A stretch of DNA of 64,000 nt, from contig NZ_VULR01000003.1 of assembly GCF_009696605.1 (NCBI RefSeq), forward strand, positions 119,387 through 183,386, read 5' to 3'. The notes under the pieces are model-generated. The model saw nothing but the letters and a program-made list of their open reading frames with translations, did no database searches and was not told the origin of the DNA. Both the position numbers and the translations under genes were made by a program. Position 1 is the stretch's first letter, and each line of letters starts with the position of its first letter. This document shows, one piece after another, positions 28,029 to 35,861 of this stretch. This DNA comes from Anaerosalibacter bizertensis (GTDB lineage Bacteria > Bacillota > Clostridia > Tissierellales > Sporanaerobacteraceae).

Positions 28029-28870
28029 GAATATTTATTTTGGATGACGATGCAAATGTTATTAGAATACTAGAAAAAATTATTCATGATAGAAGCCTAG
28101 GAACTGTTGTAGGAAAAGCTATGGATGGAAAAGAAGGATATGAAAAAATTGAATCTCTTAAACCAGATTTAATTCTCATAGATCTTTTAATGCCAGGTGA
28201 AGACGGTATATCTATTGTAAGAAAATTAAAATCTGTTTATTCAAATATGGAATTTATAATGATATCTCAAGTATCATCTAAAGATATGGTTGAAAAAGCT
28301 TATAAACATGGTGTTGAGTATTATATTTACAAACCAATAAATGCATTAGAAGTAGAAATAATCATAAAAAAAGTTAAAGAGAGAATGCAGATTGATAAAA
28401 CTCTTATGAAAATCCAAGAATTATTTAGTGATAAAGAAGTTTCTATTGAAAATAGAGACGAAAAAGATTCTTGTGAACAATGTATCAAAAATATATTAAA
28501 GAAACTAGGGATTATGGGCGAAAAAGGAAGTTATGACATTATTAAGGTTTGTGAGTATATAATTAATAATAATGTGGATATATCTAATATGACTATACGA
28601 AATCTTTGCAATAATTTTTCCGAAAATCCAAAGTCTATGGAGCAAAGGATGAGGAGGACCATTGCTGTAGCCATGTCAAATATAGCTAGCTTAGGTATTG
28701 AAGATTATATGAATGATATATTTGTGGAGTATTCTAGCAGCTTATTTAATTTCGAGCAGGTTAAGAAGGAAATGGACTTTATAAGAGGTAAAAATCAGAG
28801 AGGTGGTTCTGTAAATACGAAAAAATTTATAGCTGGACTGATAACACATTGTGAAAATAAAAACAATTAG
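28025..28870 (+). CDS. Response regulator, GlnL/YcbB-like
   Basis: The 281-residue regulator has an N-terminal receiver (acidic pocket DDD at 7-9, phospho-acceptor Asp53 in LIDLLMPGEDG, Lys of YKPINALE). It is followed by a YcbB-type C-terminal DNA-binding domain (PF08664-like by eye: KNILKKLGIMGEKGSYDI and QRMRRTIAVAMSNIAS). B. subtilis GlnL activates a symporter gene directly from an upstream site. Here a 34-bp motif begins inside the 3' end of this gene and recurs before the second AGCS gene. Start and stop of glnK and glnL overlap. Confidence 0.88.
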   Translation: MRIFILDDDANVIRILEKIIHDRSLGTVVGKAMDGKEGYEKIESLKPDLILIDLLMPGEDGISIVRKLKSVYSNMEFIMISQVSSKDMVEKAYKHGVEYYIYKPINALEVEIIIKKVKERMQIDKTLMKIQELFSDKEVSIENRDEKDSCEQCIKNILKKLGIMGEKGSYDIIKVCEYIINNNVDISNMTIRNLCNNFSENPKSMEQRMRRTIAVAMSNIASLGIEDYMNDIFVEYSSSLFNFEQVKKEMDFIRGKNQRGGSVNTKKFIAGLITHCENKNN

Positions 28871-28882
28871 AAATTTTCAGAA
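28849..28882. promoter_or_regulatory. Candidate GlnL site upstream of the first AGCS gene
   Basis: A 34-bp element opening TTGTGAAAATAAAAAC and closing ATTTTCAGAA matches 30686-30719 at 31 of 34 positions. It contains inverted TGAAAAT / ATTTTCA arms. It overlaps the last codons of the response regulator and lies 42 bp before a TATACT -10. Confidence 0.65.
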
Positions 28883-28915
28883 TATATTTCTGTAGTGATT
28901 TGTAGTTTATTGATT

Positions 28916-28959
28916 CCCCTAATGTATACTTTATTTAAGTTTAAATTAGGGGGTTTTTT
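28916..28959 (+). promoter_or_regulatory. Terminator-like hairpin containing the SD of the first AGCS gene
   Basis: CCCCTAAT (28916-28923) pairs with ATTAGGGG (28945-28952), with an inner ACTT/AAGT stem, followed by T6. The SD AGGGGG (28948-28953) is the 3' arm. A promoter -10 (TATACT, 28925-28930) lies in the loop, so only read-through RNA from glnKL would contain both arms; the local promoter would escape it. Confidence 0.6.
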
Positions 28960-28961
28960 AT

Positions 28962-30374
28962 ATGGATATGTTTCATGCAATCGTTTCCCAAGGAGTACAA
29001 TTTGCTTGGGGACCTGTAACTATTATTCTATTAGTAGGTATAGGTATTTATTTAAGTATTGCTACTAGGTTTATCCAATTTAGAAAAATGAAGACTAGTC
29101 TTAAATTACTTACTTCTAGTTCAGATGATGGAGAAGGTGATTTAACTCCATTTCAAGCACTGATGACATCTATGGCAGCAACTATTGGAACAGGTAATAT
29201 TGCAGGAGTAGCTTCTGCAATAGTAATGGGAGGACCAGGAGCAGTATTTTGGATGTGGGTAAGTGGTCTTTTCGGTGGGGCTACTAAATATGCTGAAGGT
29301 CTTCTTGCAGTAAAATATAGAATAACAAATGAAGATGGAGAAAAATCTGGTGGGCCAATGTATTATATAAGTAGAGGTATAAAAGAACAATATGGGATTA
29401 ACGCTGGATGGCTTGGATGGTTATTTGCACTATTTGGACTCATAGCTTCCCTTGGTACTGGAAATATGACTCAAGCTAATGCTGTTTCTGATTCACTAAA
29501 TGTTGTTCTTGGAATAAATCCTTATATATCAGGAGGAGTTATAGCAGCATTAACAGCTTTAGTAATAATTGGAGGAGTTAAAAATATAGGAAAAATAACT
29601 GGGAAAATAGTACCTGTCATGTCAGTAGCCTATATAGTTGGTTCTATTATAGCTATATTAAGTAATGCATCTATGGTTCCAGCAGTTTTCAAGATGATAT
29701 TTACAAATGCACTTACAGCAAAAGCATTAGCAGGAGGTACATTAGGTACTGTTATTAGAATAGGTATATCTAGAGGGATGTTTTCAAATGAAGCTGGACT
29801 TGGAAGCGCACCAATTGCTCATGCTTCATCTAAAAATGATGATCCTGTAGCTCAAGGAATTATAGCTTCACTTGATTCATTTTTTACTACGATAATAATA
29901 TGTACTATGACTGCAATAGTTATTTTGACTTCTGGATTAGTAACTATTAATGGAAATGGAGTCATGGCAATTGAAGGAAATTTAAATGGTGCTACATTAA
30001 CTACAGTAGCCTTTGATAGACTAATACCAGGTATAGGAGGCTATATAGTAACATTTGGATTAATATTCTTTGCATTCTCAACTATTATTGGATGGTATTA
30101 TTATGGAGCTAAGTGTATAGAATATATTGCTGGACTAAAAGCTGTAAATATATATAAATGGGTTTGGGTTGCTCTTTCCTTTGTAGGAGCAGTTGTACCT
30201 TTAGAAATAGTTTGGAATCTATCCGATATGTTTAATGGACTTATGGCAATACCAAATATAATAGGACTTATAGCTCTTAGCCCAGTAGTATTTAATATGA
30301 CAAAAGAATATGATAAGAAAGTTAAGATTGAAAAGGGAAAAGTGAGAGAACAATTAACAGATCCTATAGGATAA
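28962..30374 (+). CDS. AGCS family sodium:amino-acid symporter (first copy)
   Basis: Alanine or glycine:cation symporters import small amino acids with Na+; B. subtilis GlnT imports glutamine. The 470-residue protein has about 11 helices. The AGCS signature is near residues 275-290 (FSNEAGLGSAPIAHA), with TSMAATIGTGNIAGVASAI holding the N-terminal substrate loop. The gene sits 92 nt after the GlnL-type regulator. It is closely similar to the AGCS gene at 30811. The SD lies in a hairpin arm (28948-28953). Substrate (Gln, Ala or Gly) is inferred only from context. Confidence 0.93.
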   Translation: MDMFHAIVSQGVQFAWGPVTIILLVGIGIYLSIATRFIQFRKMKTSLKLLTSSSDDGEGDLTPFQALMTSMAATIGTGNIAGVASAIVMGGPGAVFWMWVSGLFGGATKYAEGLLAVKYRITNEDGEKSGGPMYYISRGIKEQYGINAGWLGWLFALFGLIASLGTGNMTQANAVSDSLNVVLGINPYISGGVIAALTALVIIGGVKNIGKITGKIVPVMSVAYIVGSIIAILSNASMVPAVFKMIFTNALTAKALAGGTLGTVIRIGISRGMFSNEAGLGSAPIAHASSKNDDPVAQGIIASLDSFFTTIIICTMTAIVILTSGLVTINGNGVMAIEGNLNGATLTTVAFDRLIPGIGGYIVTFGLIFFAFSTIIGWYYYGAKCIEYIAGLKAVNIYKWVWVALSFVGAVVPLEIVWNLSDMFNGLMAIPNIIGLIALSPVVFNMTKEYDKKVKIEKGKVREQLTDPIG

Positions 30375-30397
30375 TTCAATAACAAGTATATGTAAAT

Positions 30398-30449
30398 AAA
30401 AAGCTTCTTTGGCTTAAATAACGTTATTTAAGCCAAAGAAGCTTTTTTT
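30398..30449 (+). terminator. Terminator of the first AGCS gene
   Basis: A perfect stem of more than 20 bp (core GCTTCTTTGGCTTAAATAA) with a minimal loop, ending in seven T. One of the strongest terminators in the window. Confidence 0.95.
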
Positions 30450-30663
30450 ATGTAGAAATGTTGTTAACACAAGATTATTTAACAAGAATAATTCTTATAA
30501 GGATACTAATTGTGAATCATATATCAAGAACATGCTAATAGTATAGAAAATTACGTATAAAAAAATTTATATCTAATTAACTAGATTAGAAAAAAATATA
30601 TGTAATAAAGTCAATATAGTGGCTAAACATAGTTTAATAATAGAATTAAAATTCAAACAAAAA

Positions 30664-30719
30664 TTGTGAAAATGTAAACAAAGTATTGTGAAAATAAAAA
30701 CGATTTTAAATTTTCAGAA
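30664..30719. promoter_or_regulatory. Candidate GlnL sites upstream of the second AGCS gene
   Basis: TTGTGAAAAT occurs at 30664-30673 and 30686-30695, exactly 22 bp apart (two helical turns). The second copy opens the 34-bp element shared with 28849-28882. The element ends 6 bp before the -35 hexamer, a classical activator position. Confidence 0.7.
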
Positions 30720-30725
30720 AACAAC

Positions 30726-30755
30726 TTGAATCTTAAACATAAGCTGTAGTATAAT
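30726..30755 (+). promoter_or_regulatory. Promoter of the second AGCS gene
   Basis: TTGAAT (30726-30731), 18 bp, TATAAT (30750-30755). Confidence 0.65.
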
Positions 30756-30810
30756 GTAGTAAAGTGAAGCTTAATAAATTCATTAATAATATAAATTAGG
30801 AGGTATATAT

Positions 30811-32217
30811 ATGAACTTCTTTCAAAGCTTTATCTCAAAAGCTGCTGAAGTAGTTTGGGGACCTGCTACTGTTGCACTATTAGTAGGTACTGGTATATAT
30901 TTGAGCTTTGGGACTAAATTTATTCAGTTTAGAAAAATGAAATCTGCTATTAAATCTCTTTTTTCTAAAGAAGATGTTGGCGATGGAGACATTACTCCGT
31001 TTCAAGCACTTATGACATCTATGGCAGCGACTATTGGAACAGGAAATATTGTTGGAGTTGCATCTGCCATAACTTTTGGAGGGCCAGGAGCAGTATTTTG
31101 GATGTGGGTAAGTGGTGCCTTTGGTGGAGCTACTAAATTTGCAGAAGCTTTCTTAGCAATAAAATATAGAATAACAAATGAAGATGGAGAAAAATCTGGT
31201 GGGCCAATGTATTATATAAGCAGAGGATTTAAGGAGCAATATGGAGTCAATGCTGAATGGCTTGGTTGGTTATTTGCATTTTTTGGATTTGTAGCATCTT
31301 TTGGTATTGGAAATATGACTCAAGCTAACTCTGTTTCTGAATCTGTGGAAGCTACATTTGGATTAAGTCCTTTTATAACTGGAATAATTATTGCTGTACT
31401 TACAGGGTTAGTAATAATTGGTGGTATTAAAAATATAGGCCGTGTTACTGAAAAATTAGTACCTGGAATGGCAATAATATATATAATAGGTTCGCTTATA
31501 GCAATATTTAGTAATGTATCCATGATTCCAACAGTTTTCAAAATGATATTTACAAATGCTTTTACAGCTCAAGCAGTAGGTGGTGGACTTCTTGGTACAG
31601 TTATAAGATTTGGAATTGCAAGAGGGGTATTTTCAAATGAAGCTGGTCTTGGAAGCGCTCCAATAGCCCATGCAGCTTCTAAAAATGAAGATCCAATGGT
31701 TGAAGGTATTAATGCTTCACTAGGTGTTTTTATTGATACTATTATAATTTGTACAATGACAGCTCTTGTTATTTTAACTTCAGGATTGGTAAGTATAGAA
31801 TCAAATGGTGCTATGGTAATTGAAGGTAATTTAAAAGGAGCTACTTTAACTACAGCTGCTTTCCATACATTGCTTCCTGGAGTAGGTGGTTATATTATAT
31901 CTGTTGGATTAATATTTTTCGCATTTTCAACTATTCTTGGCTGGTATTATTATGGTTCTAAATGTGTTGAATATATTGCTGGTTTAAAAGCTGTAAATTA
32001 TTATAGCTGGGCTTGGATAATTTTAACTTTTGTAGGAGCTACTACATCATTAGAAACAGTATGGAATTTATCAGATGTATTTAATGGTTTGATGATAATA
32101 CCAAATGTTATAGGTATTATAGGCTTAAGTCCACTTATACTAAAAACTACAAAAGATTATGATAGAAAGATTAAAGTCGAAAAGGGAAAAGTAAGAGAAC
32201 AATTGACCACTCCTTAA
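30811..32217 (+). CDS. AGCS family sodium:amino-acid symporter (second copy)
   Basis: The 468-residue paralogue is colinear with the protein encoded at 28962. Conserved stretches include PFQALMTSMAATIGTGNI, the signature VFSNEAGLGSAPIAHA and a C-terminal KVEKGKVREQLT. It differs in substrate-loop positions (VGVASAITF against AGVASAIVM), so the two may prefer different amino acids. It has its own promoter and terminator and its own copy of the 34-bp motif, which argues for control by the same regulator. SD TAGGAGG precedes the ATG. Confidence 0.93.
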   Translation: MNFFQSFISKAAEVVWGPATVALLVGTGIYLSFGTKFIQFRKMKSAIKSLFSKEDVGDGDITPFQALMTSMAATIGTGNIVGVASAITFGGPGAVFWMWVSGAFGGATKFAEAFLAIKYRITNEDGEKSGGPMYYISRGFKEQYGVNAEWLGWLFAFFGFVASFGIGNMTQANSVSESVEATFGLSPFITGIIIAVLTGLVIIGGIKNIGRVTEKLVPGMAIIYIIGSLIAIFSNVSMIPTVFKMIFTNAFTAQAVGGGLLGTVIRFGIARGVFSNEAGLGSAPIAHAASKNEDPMVEGINASLGVFIDTIIICTMTALVILTSGLVSIESNGAMVIEGNLKGATLTTAAFHTLLPGVGGYIISVGLIFFAFSTILGWYYYGSKCVEYIAGLKAVNYYSWAWIILTFVGATTSLETVWNLSDVFNGLMIIPNVIGIIGLSPLILKTTKDYDRKIKVEKGKVREQLTTP

Positions 32218-32224
32218 ATAAAAT

Positions 32225-32248
32225 AAAAAGCCTAATTTTAGGCTTTTT
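32225..32248. terminator. Bidirectional terminator between AGCS and TIM-barrel genes
   Basis: AAAAAGCCTAA / TTAGGCTTTTT, an 11-bp stem with a 2-nt gap, symmetrical in A and T tracts. Confidence 0.85.
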
Positions 32249-32921
32249 ATTTTTCTTTTTTTATTCTGTATTGATCCATTATGTCGGAGAAAACTTCTCC
32301 ACTTGAAGGCGGGGTATAAGTAATAGCATTGGCACCAGCTTCAATGGTTTCTAATATAGATTCATCTGTAGGTCCACCTGTAGCTATTATTGGAAGTTCT
32401 TTTCCATAGTCTTCTCTTATATTTCTAACTATTTCGGCAGTTTTTGGCCCTCCTGATATATTTAAAATTCTAGCACCGGCGTCTAACTTAGCCTTATAAT
32501 CGTCACAATCAGATGCTATGGTTGCAATTATAGGTATATCTATCCTCTTATACATTTTACTTATTACTTCTTTGCTAGTAGGAGCGTTAACTACTACACC
32601 ATAAGCCCCCATAAGTTCTGCTTGAAGAGCAATATCTACAGATCTTTTTCCTGTAGTGAGTCCACCACCTACTCCGACAAAAACGGGTACTGGGGCTACT
32701 TCTAAAATTGCTTGAGTAATAGAAAGTTGAGGAGTAAAGGGATATACTGCTATTATTGAATTAGCATTAGTATTTTTTATTACGGCTACATCTGTAGAAA
32801 AAAGCAGTGATTTAATTCTAGTTCCTAATACTTTTATTCCAGTAGCTTTATATATAACTGGTGGTACTTCTATTATTCTACTTCTAAGCTTGGATTTTAC
32901 TTCCGGAATATACCTTTCCAT
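32247..32921 (-). CDS. TIM-barrel phosphate-binding-type protein of unknown function
   Basis: The 224-residue product reads like a (beta/alpha)8 barrel: alternating strands such as PVPVFVGVGGGL, YGVVVNAPTS, IPIIATIAS, ARILNISGGPKTAEI and PIIATGGPTDESI. The late ISGGP and ATGGPT loops resemble the phosphate-binding site of HisA/ThiG/ribulose-phosphate-epimerase-like barrels. I do not recognise a specific enzyme. The frame extends to a TTG at 32936 inside the SD. ATG 32921, 7 nt after TGGAGG, is the real start. It is single and not obviously linked to its neighbours. Confidence 0.7.
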   Translation of the reverse strand: MERYIPEVKSKLRSRIIEVPPVIYKATGIKVLGTRIKSLLFSTDVAVIKNTNANSIIAVYPFTPQLSITQAILEVAPVPVFVGVGGGLTTGKRSVDIALQAELMGAYGVVVNAPTSKEVISKMYKRIDIPIIATIASDCDDYKAKLDAGARILNISGGPKTAEIVRNIREDYGKELPIIATGGPTDESILETIEAGANAITYTPPSSGEVFSDIMDQYRIKKEK

Positions 32922-33250
32922 TTTATATACCTCCAATCTTTATAGATTTAGATAAAATATTATCCATATCTTTATACTTATATAATTATGTTTACCCTAA
33001 GATAAGTAAATAAATTCTTTTCAACTATAGTGGTATATTTTATATATAATATCAAATATGATATAATTCTATTTAATGTGAAAAAATTAAATATCATTTC
33101 GAGTTTATTTCCTATCTTTGTATATCTTTTACTATTTTAATTATTATAATTGTGTAAGTCAAGGGGATTTAGCAAGATTTTCAGAATTATTTTATAAAAA
33201 TAACAATATTTCTGGTTTAATTTAAAATAATAAATAAGGAGGATGTTATA
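32922..33250. other. Divergent intergenic region before DUF1538
   Basis: About 330 AT-rich bases. It holds the SD of the TIM-barrel gene (left) and that of the DUF1538 gene (AAGGAGG, right). A sequence at 33150-33186 resembles the AGCS upstream motif. No clear promoter pair and no riboswitch were seen. Confidence 0.5.
33150..33186 (+). promoter_or_regulatory. Possible third copy of the AGCS upstream motif
   Basis: It starts TTGTG, has GATTT in the middle and ends with the identical ATTTTCAGAA, over 37 bp instead of 34. The similarity could be chance in AT-rich DNA. It precedes a PII-coupled operon, which makes nitrogen control plausible. Confidence 0.35.
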
Positions 33251-33952
33251 ATGAAGAATTTAGAGGGGCTAAGAGCATTATGGGAAACAGCAAGAAGTGT
33301 TATTCCTATATCAGCTTTCCTTCTCTTGTTTCAAATTTTAATTCTTAAGAAGCCTATAGAAAATGTAAAAGATTTTGTATTAGGATTTTTATTAAGTGTA
33401 CTTGGATTACACTTTTTCCTAAAGGGAGTCTCTATATCTTTAATTCCATTAGGGGATTCAGTAGGAAAAAACTTAATATATCTTGATCATAGATGGATAA
33501 TCATAGTTTTTGCATTTGTTCTAGGCTATTTTGCTACTTTAGTAGAACCAGGCTTAAAGGCTTTAGCTTTAGAGGTAGAGGAAATATCTATAGGAGCTAT
33601 TCCCAATAAAGTTCTTATTCAGACTGTAGCTATAGGATTTGGAGGAGGGATGGCATTGGGAATATTTAAGATATTGAATAATATACCTAATACTAAGATA
33701 ATAATGCCTATACTCTTTATAATACTTATACTTGTTTATTTTGCACCAGATGAATTTGTAGCTATAGCAATGGATTCAGCAAGTTCTACTACAGGGCCTG
33801 TAAATATTCCTTTAAATATGGCAGTAGCAATTGGACTTTCAAAAATAATAGAAAATTCAGATCCTCTTCTTAATGGATTTGGTATTGTAGGATTGACATC
33901 TTTGGGTGCTGTCATTTCTGTTTTAACTTTAGGAATACTGGCTAAATTTTAA
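33251..33952 (+). CDS. DUF1538 integral membrane protein
   Basis: The 233-residue protein has about six or seven hydrophobic helices and DUF1538 features: the N-terminal amphipathic stretch EGLRALWETARSVIPISAFLLLFQ, the loop ISLIPLGDSVG, and the late segment MDSASSTTGPVNIPLNMAVAIG. The family is presumed to be a transporter, with substrate unknown. DUF1538 genes often occur as tandem pairs with a PII gene; here there is one copy. The PII gene begins 16 nt downstream, so the pair probably forms a gated membrane complex. SD AAGGAGG precedes the ATG. Confidence 0.85.
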   Translation: MKNLEGLRALWETARSVIPISAFLLLFQILILKKPIENVKDFVLGFLLSVLGLHFFLKGVSISLIPLGDSVGKNLIYLDHRWIIIVFAFVLGYFATLVEPGLKALALEVEEISIGAIPNKVLIQTVAIGFGGGMALGIFKILNNIPNTKIIMPILFIILILVYFAPDEFVAIAMDSASSTTGPVNIPLNMAVAIGLSKIIENSDPLLNGFGIVGLTSLGAVISVLTLGILAKF

Positions 33953-33968
33953 GAAAGGAGTATATATT

Positions 33969-34289
33969 ATGGAAGAAAAGATATGTATTATTGCGATAGT
34001 GGAAAGAGGCAAAGCAGATAAAATAGTGGATAAAGCAAAGGTGGCAGGAGCAAAAGGTGCTACAATTTTATATGGAAGAGGAACAGGAGAAAGTGAAATA
34101 AAAAAATTTTTAAATATACACATAGAAGCTTCAAAGGAAGTGATTCTTATAGTAAGTGAAGAATCAAAATATGAGAAGATATATGATACTATGGTAGAAG
34201 TAGGAAACCTTAAAAAGCCAGGGACAGGAATTATATTTACTATGCATATATCTAATTTATTGGGATTGCGCCATAGGAAAGAATTTTAA
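33969..34289 (+). CDS. PII-family (GlnB-like) signal protein coupled to DUF1538
   Basis: The 106-residue protein has a PII core: strand CIIAIVERGKADKIVDKAKVAGAKGATILYGRG holds the first beta-alpha-beta unit, and the C-terminal GTGIIFTMHIS is the PII signature-2-like strand. The T-loop is short and lacks the uridylylated Tyr of GlnB, so control is by ligand binding. It is co-transcribed with the DUF1538 gene (16-nt gap, SD AAAGGAG) and very likely gates it, as GlnK gates AmtB. The ligand (ADP/ATP, 2-oxoglutarate or other) is unknown. Confidence 0.82.
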   Translation: MEEKICIIAIVERGKADKIVDKAKVAGAKGATILYGRGTGESEIKKFLNIHIEASKEVILIVSEESKYEKIYDTMVEVGNLKKPGTGIIFTMHISNLLGLRHRKEF

Positions 34290-34333
34290 CTTAATAATAT
34301 TTTATGTGGTTAATTATATAAAGATAGAAAAAT

Positions 34334-34359
34334 AAAAGATGTGAAAAATCACATCTTTT
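34334..34359. terminator. Bidirectional terminator between PII and YeiH genes
   Basis: AAAAGATGTGA / TCACATCTTTT, a perfect 11-bp stem with a 4-nt loop between convergent genes. Confidence 0.9.
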
Positions 34360-34370
34360 ATTTTAAATAT

Positions 34371-35435
34371 TTATTTAGGCATTATCAAGAATATATAAGT
34401 CATTGATGATATACAAAGACCAAGCCAAGTACATCCACCTAGCATTATAGGTTTTATACCTTTTGTAAATAAATCTTTAAAATTAATCTTAAATCCTACA
34501 CCAGCAAGGGCTGTTGTTACTAAAAATTTAGATAATTTTTTAATAAAAGGAGCAGTACTTTCAGGAAATACTCCTATTGTATTTAGAAGAGCCATTATTA
34601 TAAAGATTAATATAAACCATGGAAATACTCTAAGTACTACTTTACCTACCGATTCATTACTTTCATGATTTATTGATGATGAACCGTTATTTCCTTGAGC
34701 AACTAAACTTTTTCTTTTCTTATTAATAGTAACAAAAGTAAAAATTATAGCTAAAACAACCAACATAGTTGTACGTGTTAATTTTACTATTACAGCTAAG
34801 TTACCTCCAGTTAATCCACTGGTTGACATTGATAAATCACCTAATAATTTATCAAAAGTATCGGCTGCAGCTACTACACTAGATGTATCATTTATAGCCG
34901 TTCCTGCTAATACACCAAATTGTTCTGGAGATAAAGCTAATGCTCTTCCTAAATAAGGGAAACCTAGAGCAGCTATAATATCAAATAAAAATATTGCTGT
35001 AAGCGCATAAGCCATTTCTTCTTCTTTTGCTTCTATTATAGATGCTAGAGTAGCTATGGCAGTACCACCACATATAGAAGTTCCTCCTCCTACTAGGGTT
35101 CTTGTATTCTTGCTTACTCCTAGTTTTCCACCTATTAAGTAAGCGATTCCAAGAGCAAGAGCTATGTTAAATATTATAAGAGGTAGTGCACTAGCTCCAA
35201 ATCCTACAATTTCCTTAAAACTTAAAGTTGCTCCCGTAACTATAATTCCTAGGTTTAAAAATTTCTTAGCGGCGAAAGTTGTTCCATTTTTAAAATCGCC
35301 TTCTGGTGGTTTAATATTGGCCACTAACATTCCAATAAAAAGGCCAATCATAGGACCGCCAATTATACGTTGTAGTCCTCCTAAGTAAGTTGCTAAAAAA
35401 GCTATAATTACACATACTCCTATACCTAATAACAT
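34371..35435 (-). CDS. YeiH/UPF0324 family putative sulfate exporter
   Basis: The 354-residue membrane protein has about ten helices and YeiH-family motifs: IIGGPMIGLFIGMLVAN, NLGIIVTGATLSFKEI, LVGGGTSICGGTAIATLASI, GTAINDTSSVVAAAD and a C-terminal VGFKINFKDLF. The family is annotated as a sulfate or sulfur-compound exporter, with limited direct evidence. It is divergent from a LysR regulator, the standard arrangement for YeiH/YeiE. A TusA-like gene next to the regulator supports a sulfur connection. SD GGGAGGCGA precedes the ATG. Confidence 0.88.
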   Translation of the reverse strand: MLLGIGVCVIIAFLATYLGGLQRIIGGPMIGLFIGMLVANIKPPEGDFKNGTTFAAKKFLNLGIIVTGATLSFKEIVGFGASALPLIIFNIALALGIAYLIGGKLGVSKNTRTLVGGGTSICGGTAIATLASIIEAKEEEMAYALTAIFLFDIIAALGFPYLGRALALSPEQFGVLAGTAINDTSSVVAAADTFDKLLGDLSMSTSGLTGGNLAVIVKLTRTTMLVVLAIIFTFVTINKKRKSLVAQGNNGSSSINHESNESVGKVVLRVFPWFILIFIIMALLNTIGVFPESTAPFIKKLSKFLVTTALAGVGFKINFKDLFTKGIKPIMLGGCTWLGLCISSMTYIFLIMPK

Positions 35436-35861
35436 ATATAAGTTCGCCTCCCTTTTATAATAATAAATAAGAAATTATAAAATATTAAATTCTTCTAAAC
35501 TATAAAGAGCTCTAAATTAAAAGAAAATTTAAGAAATTTAAAATAAAAACATGGATTTAAGAATTTTTATGTATTGATTTATATTATTGTATTTAGTGAG
35601 AAGTGGACAGTTTAGTATAGAAAAAATTTCTAGTATTTAAAATGTTTTTGGTATCTAATTATAGTTTAGAGTTTTAAAGTTATCCTATTGACAATAACTT
35701 GTTAAAATAGTAACATTTGATTATATAGTAAGTACTTAATTACAATTATACACAAAGTAGACAAGTATTAGTGATGAATTCTACTTATAGTACATAAGAA
35801 TAATTAATATCAAATACTTATAGCTATATATTATTGGAAAACGTTTCGAAAGGGGGATACT
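35436..35861. other. Divergent yeiH-lysR intergenic region
   Basis: About 425 AT-rich bases. A promoter and inverted repeat at 35677-35716 are listed separately. Apart from these and the two SDs I see no gene, riboswitch or repeat; a clear YeiH promoter was not found. Confidence 0.5.
35677..35716. promoter_or_regulatory. LysR promoter overlapped by an inverted repeat (candidate LysR site)
   Basis: AAGTTAT (35677-35683), 10 bp, ATAACTT (35694-35700). It encloses TTGACA (35688-35693), which is 17 bp from TAACAT (35711-35716). An inverted repeat on the -35 of the regulator's own gene is typical of LysR autoregulation. Confidence 0.5.

Larger units (their letters stand above)
30450..30810 (+). 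other. Intergenic region upstream of the second AGCS gene
   Basis: About 360 AT-rich bases. The first 210 hold nothing I can name. The rest contains a TTGTGAAAAT repeat, the 34-bp shared motif and a promoter, listed separately. No glycine riboswitch consensus was seen. Confidence 0.6.

Noticed and set aside
28902..28915. TTGATT at 28910 as -35 for the first AGCS promoter
   Set aside because: It is only 9 bp from the TATACT -10; an activator-dependent promoter with a poor -35 is more likely.
30450..30660. A glycine riboswitch before the second AGCS gene
   Set aside because: The conserved GGAGAG-type cores of glycine aptamers are absent; only the TTGTGAAAAT elements were found downstream.
35600..35612. 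GTGGACAGTTT resembling the IS end at 63890
   Set aside because: The match is only about 10 bases, without TG terminus, partner repeat or disrupted gene.
35835..35852. A catabolite-repression (cre-like) site GGAAAACGTTTCGA before the LysR gene
   Set aside because: It differs from the cre consensus at key positions and there is no carbohydrate gene context.
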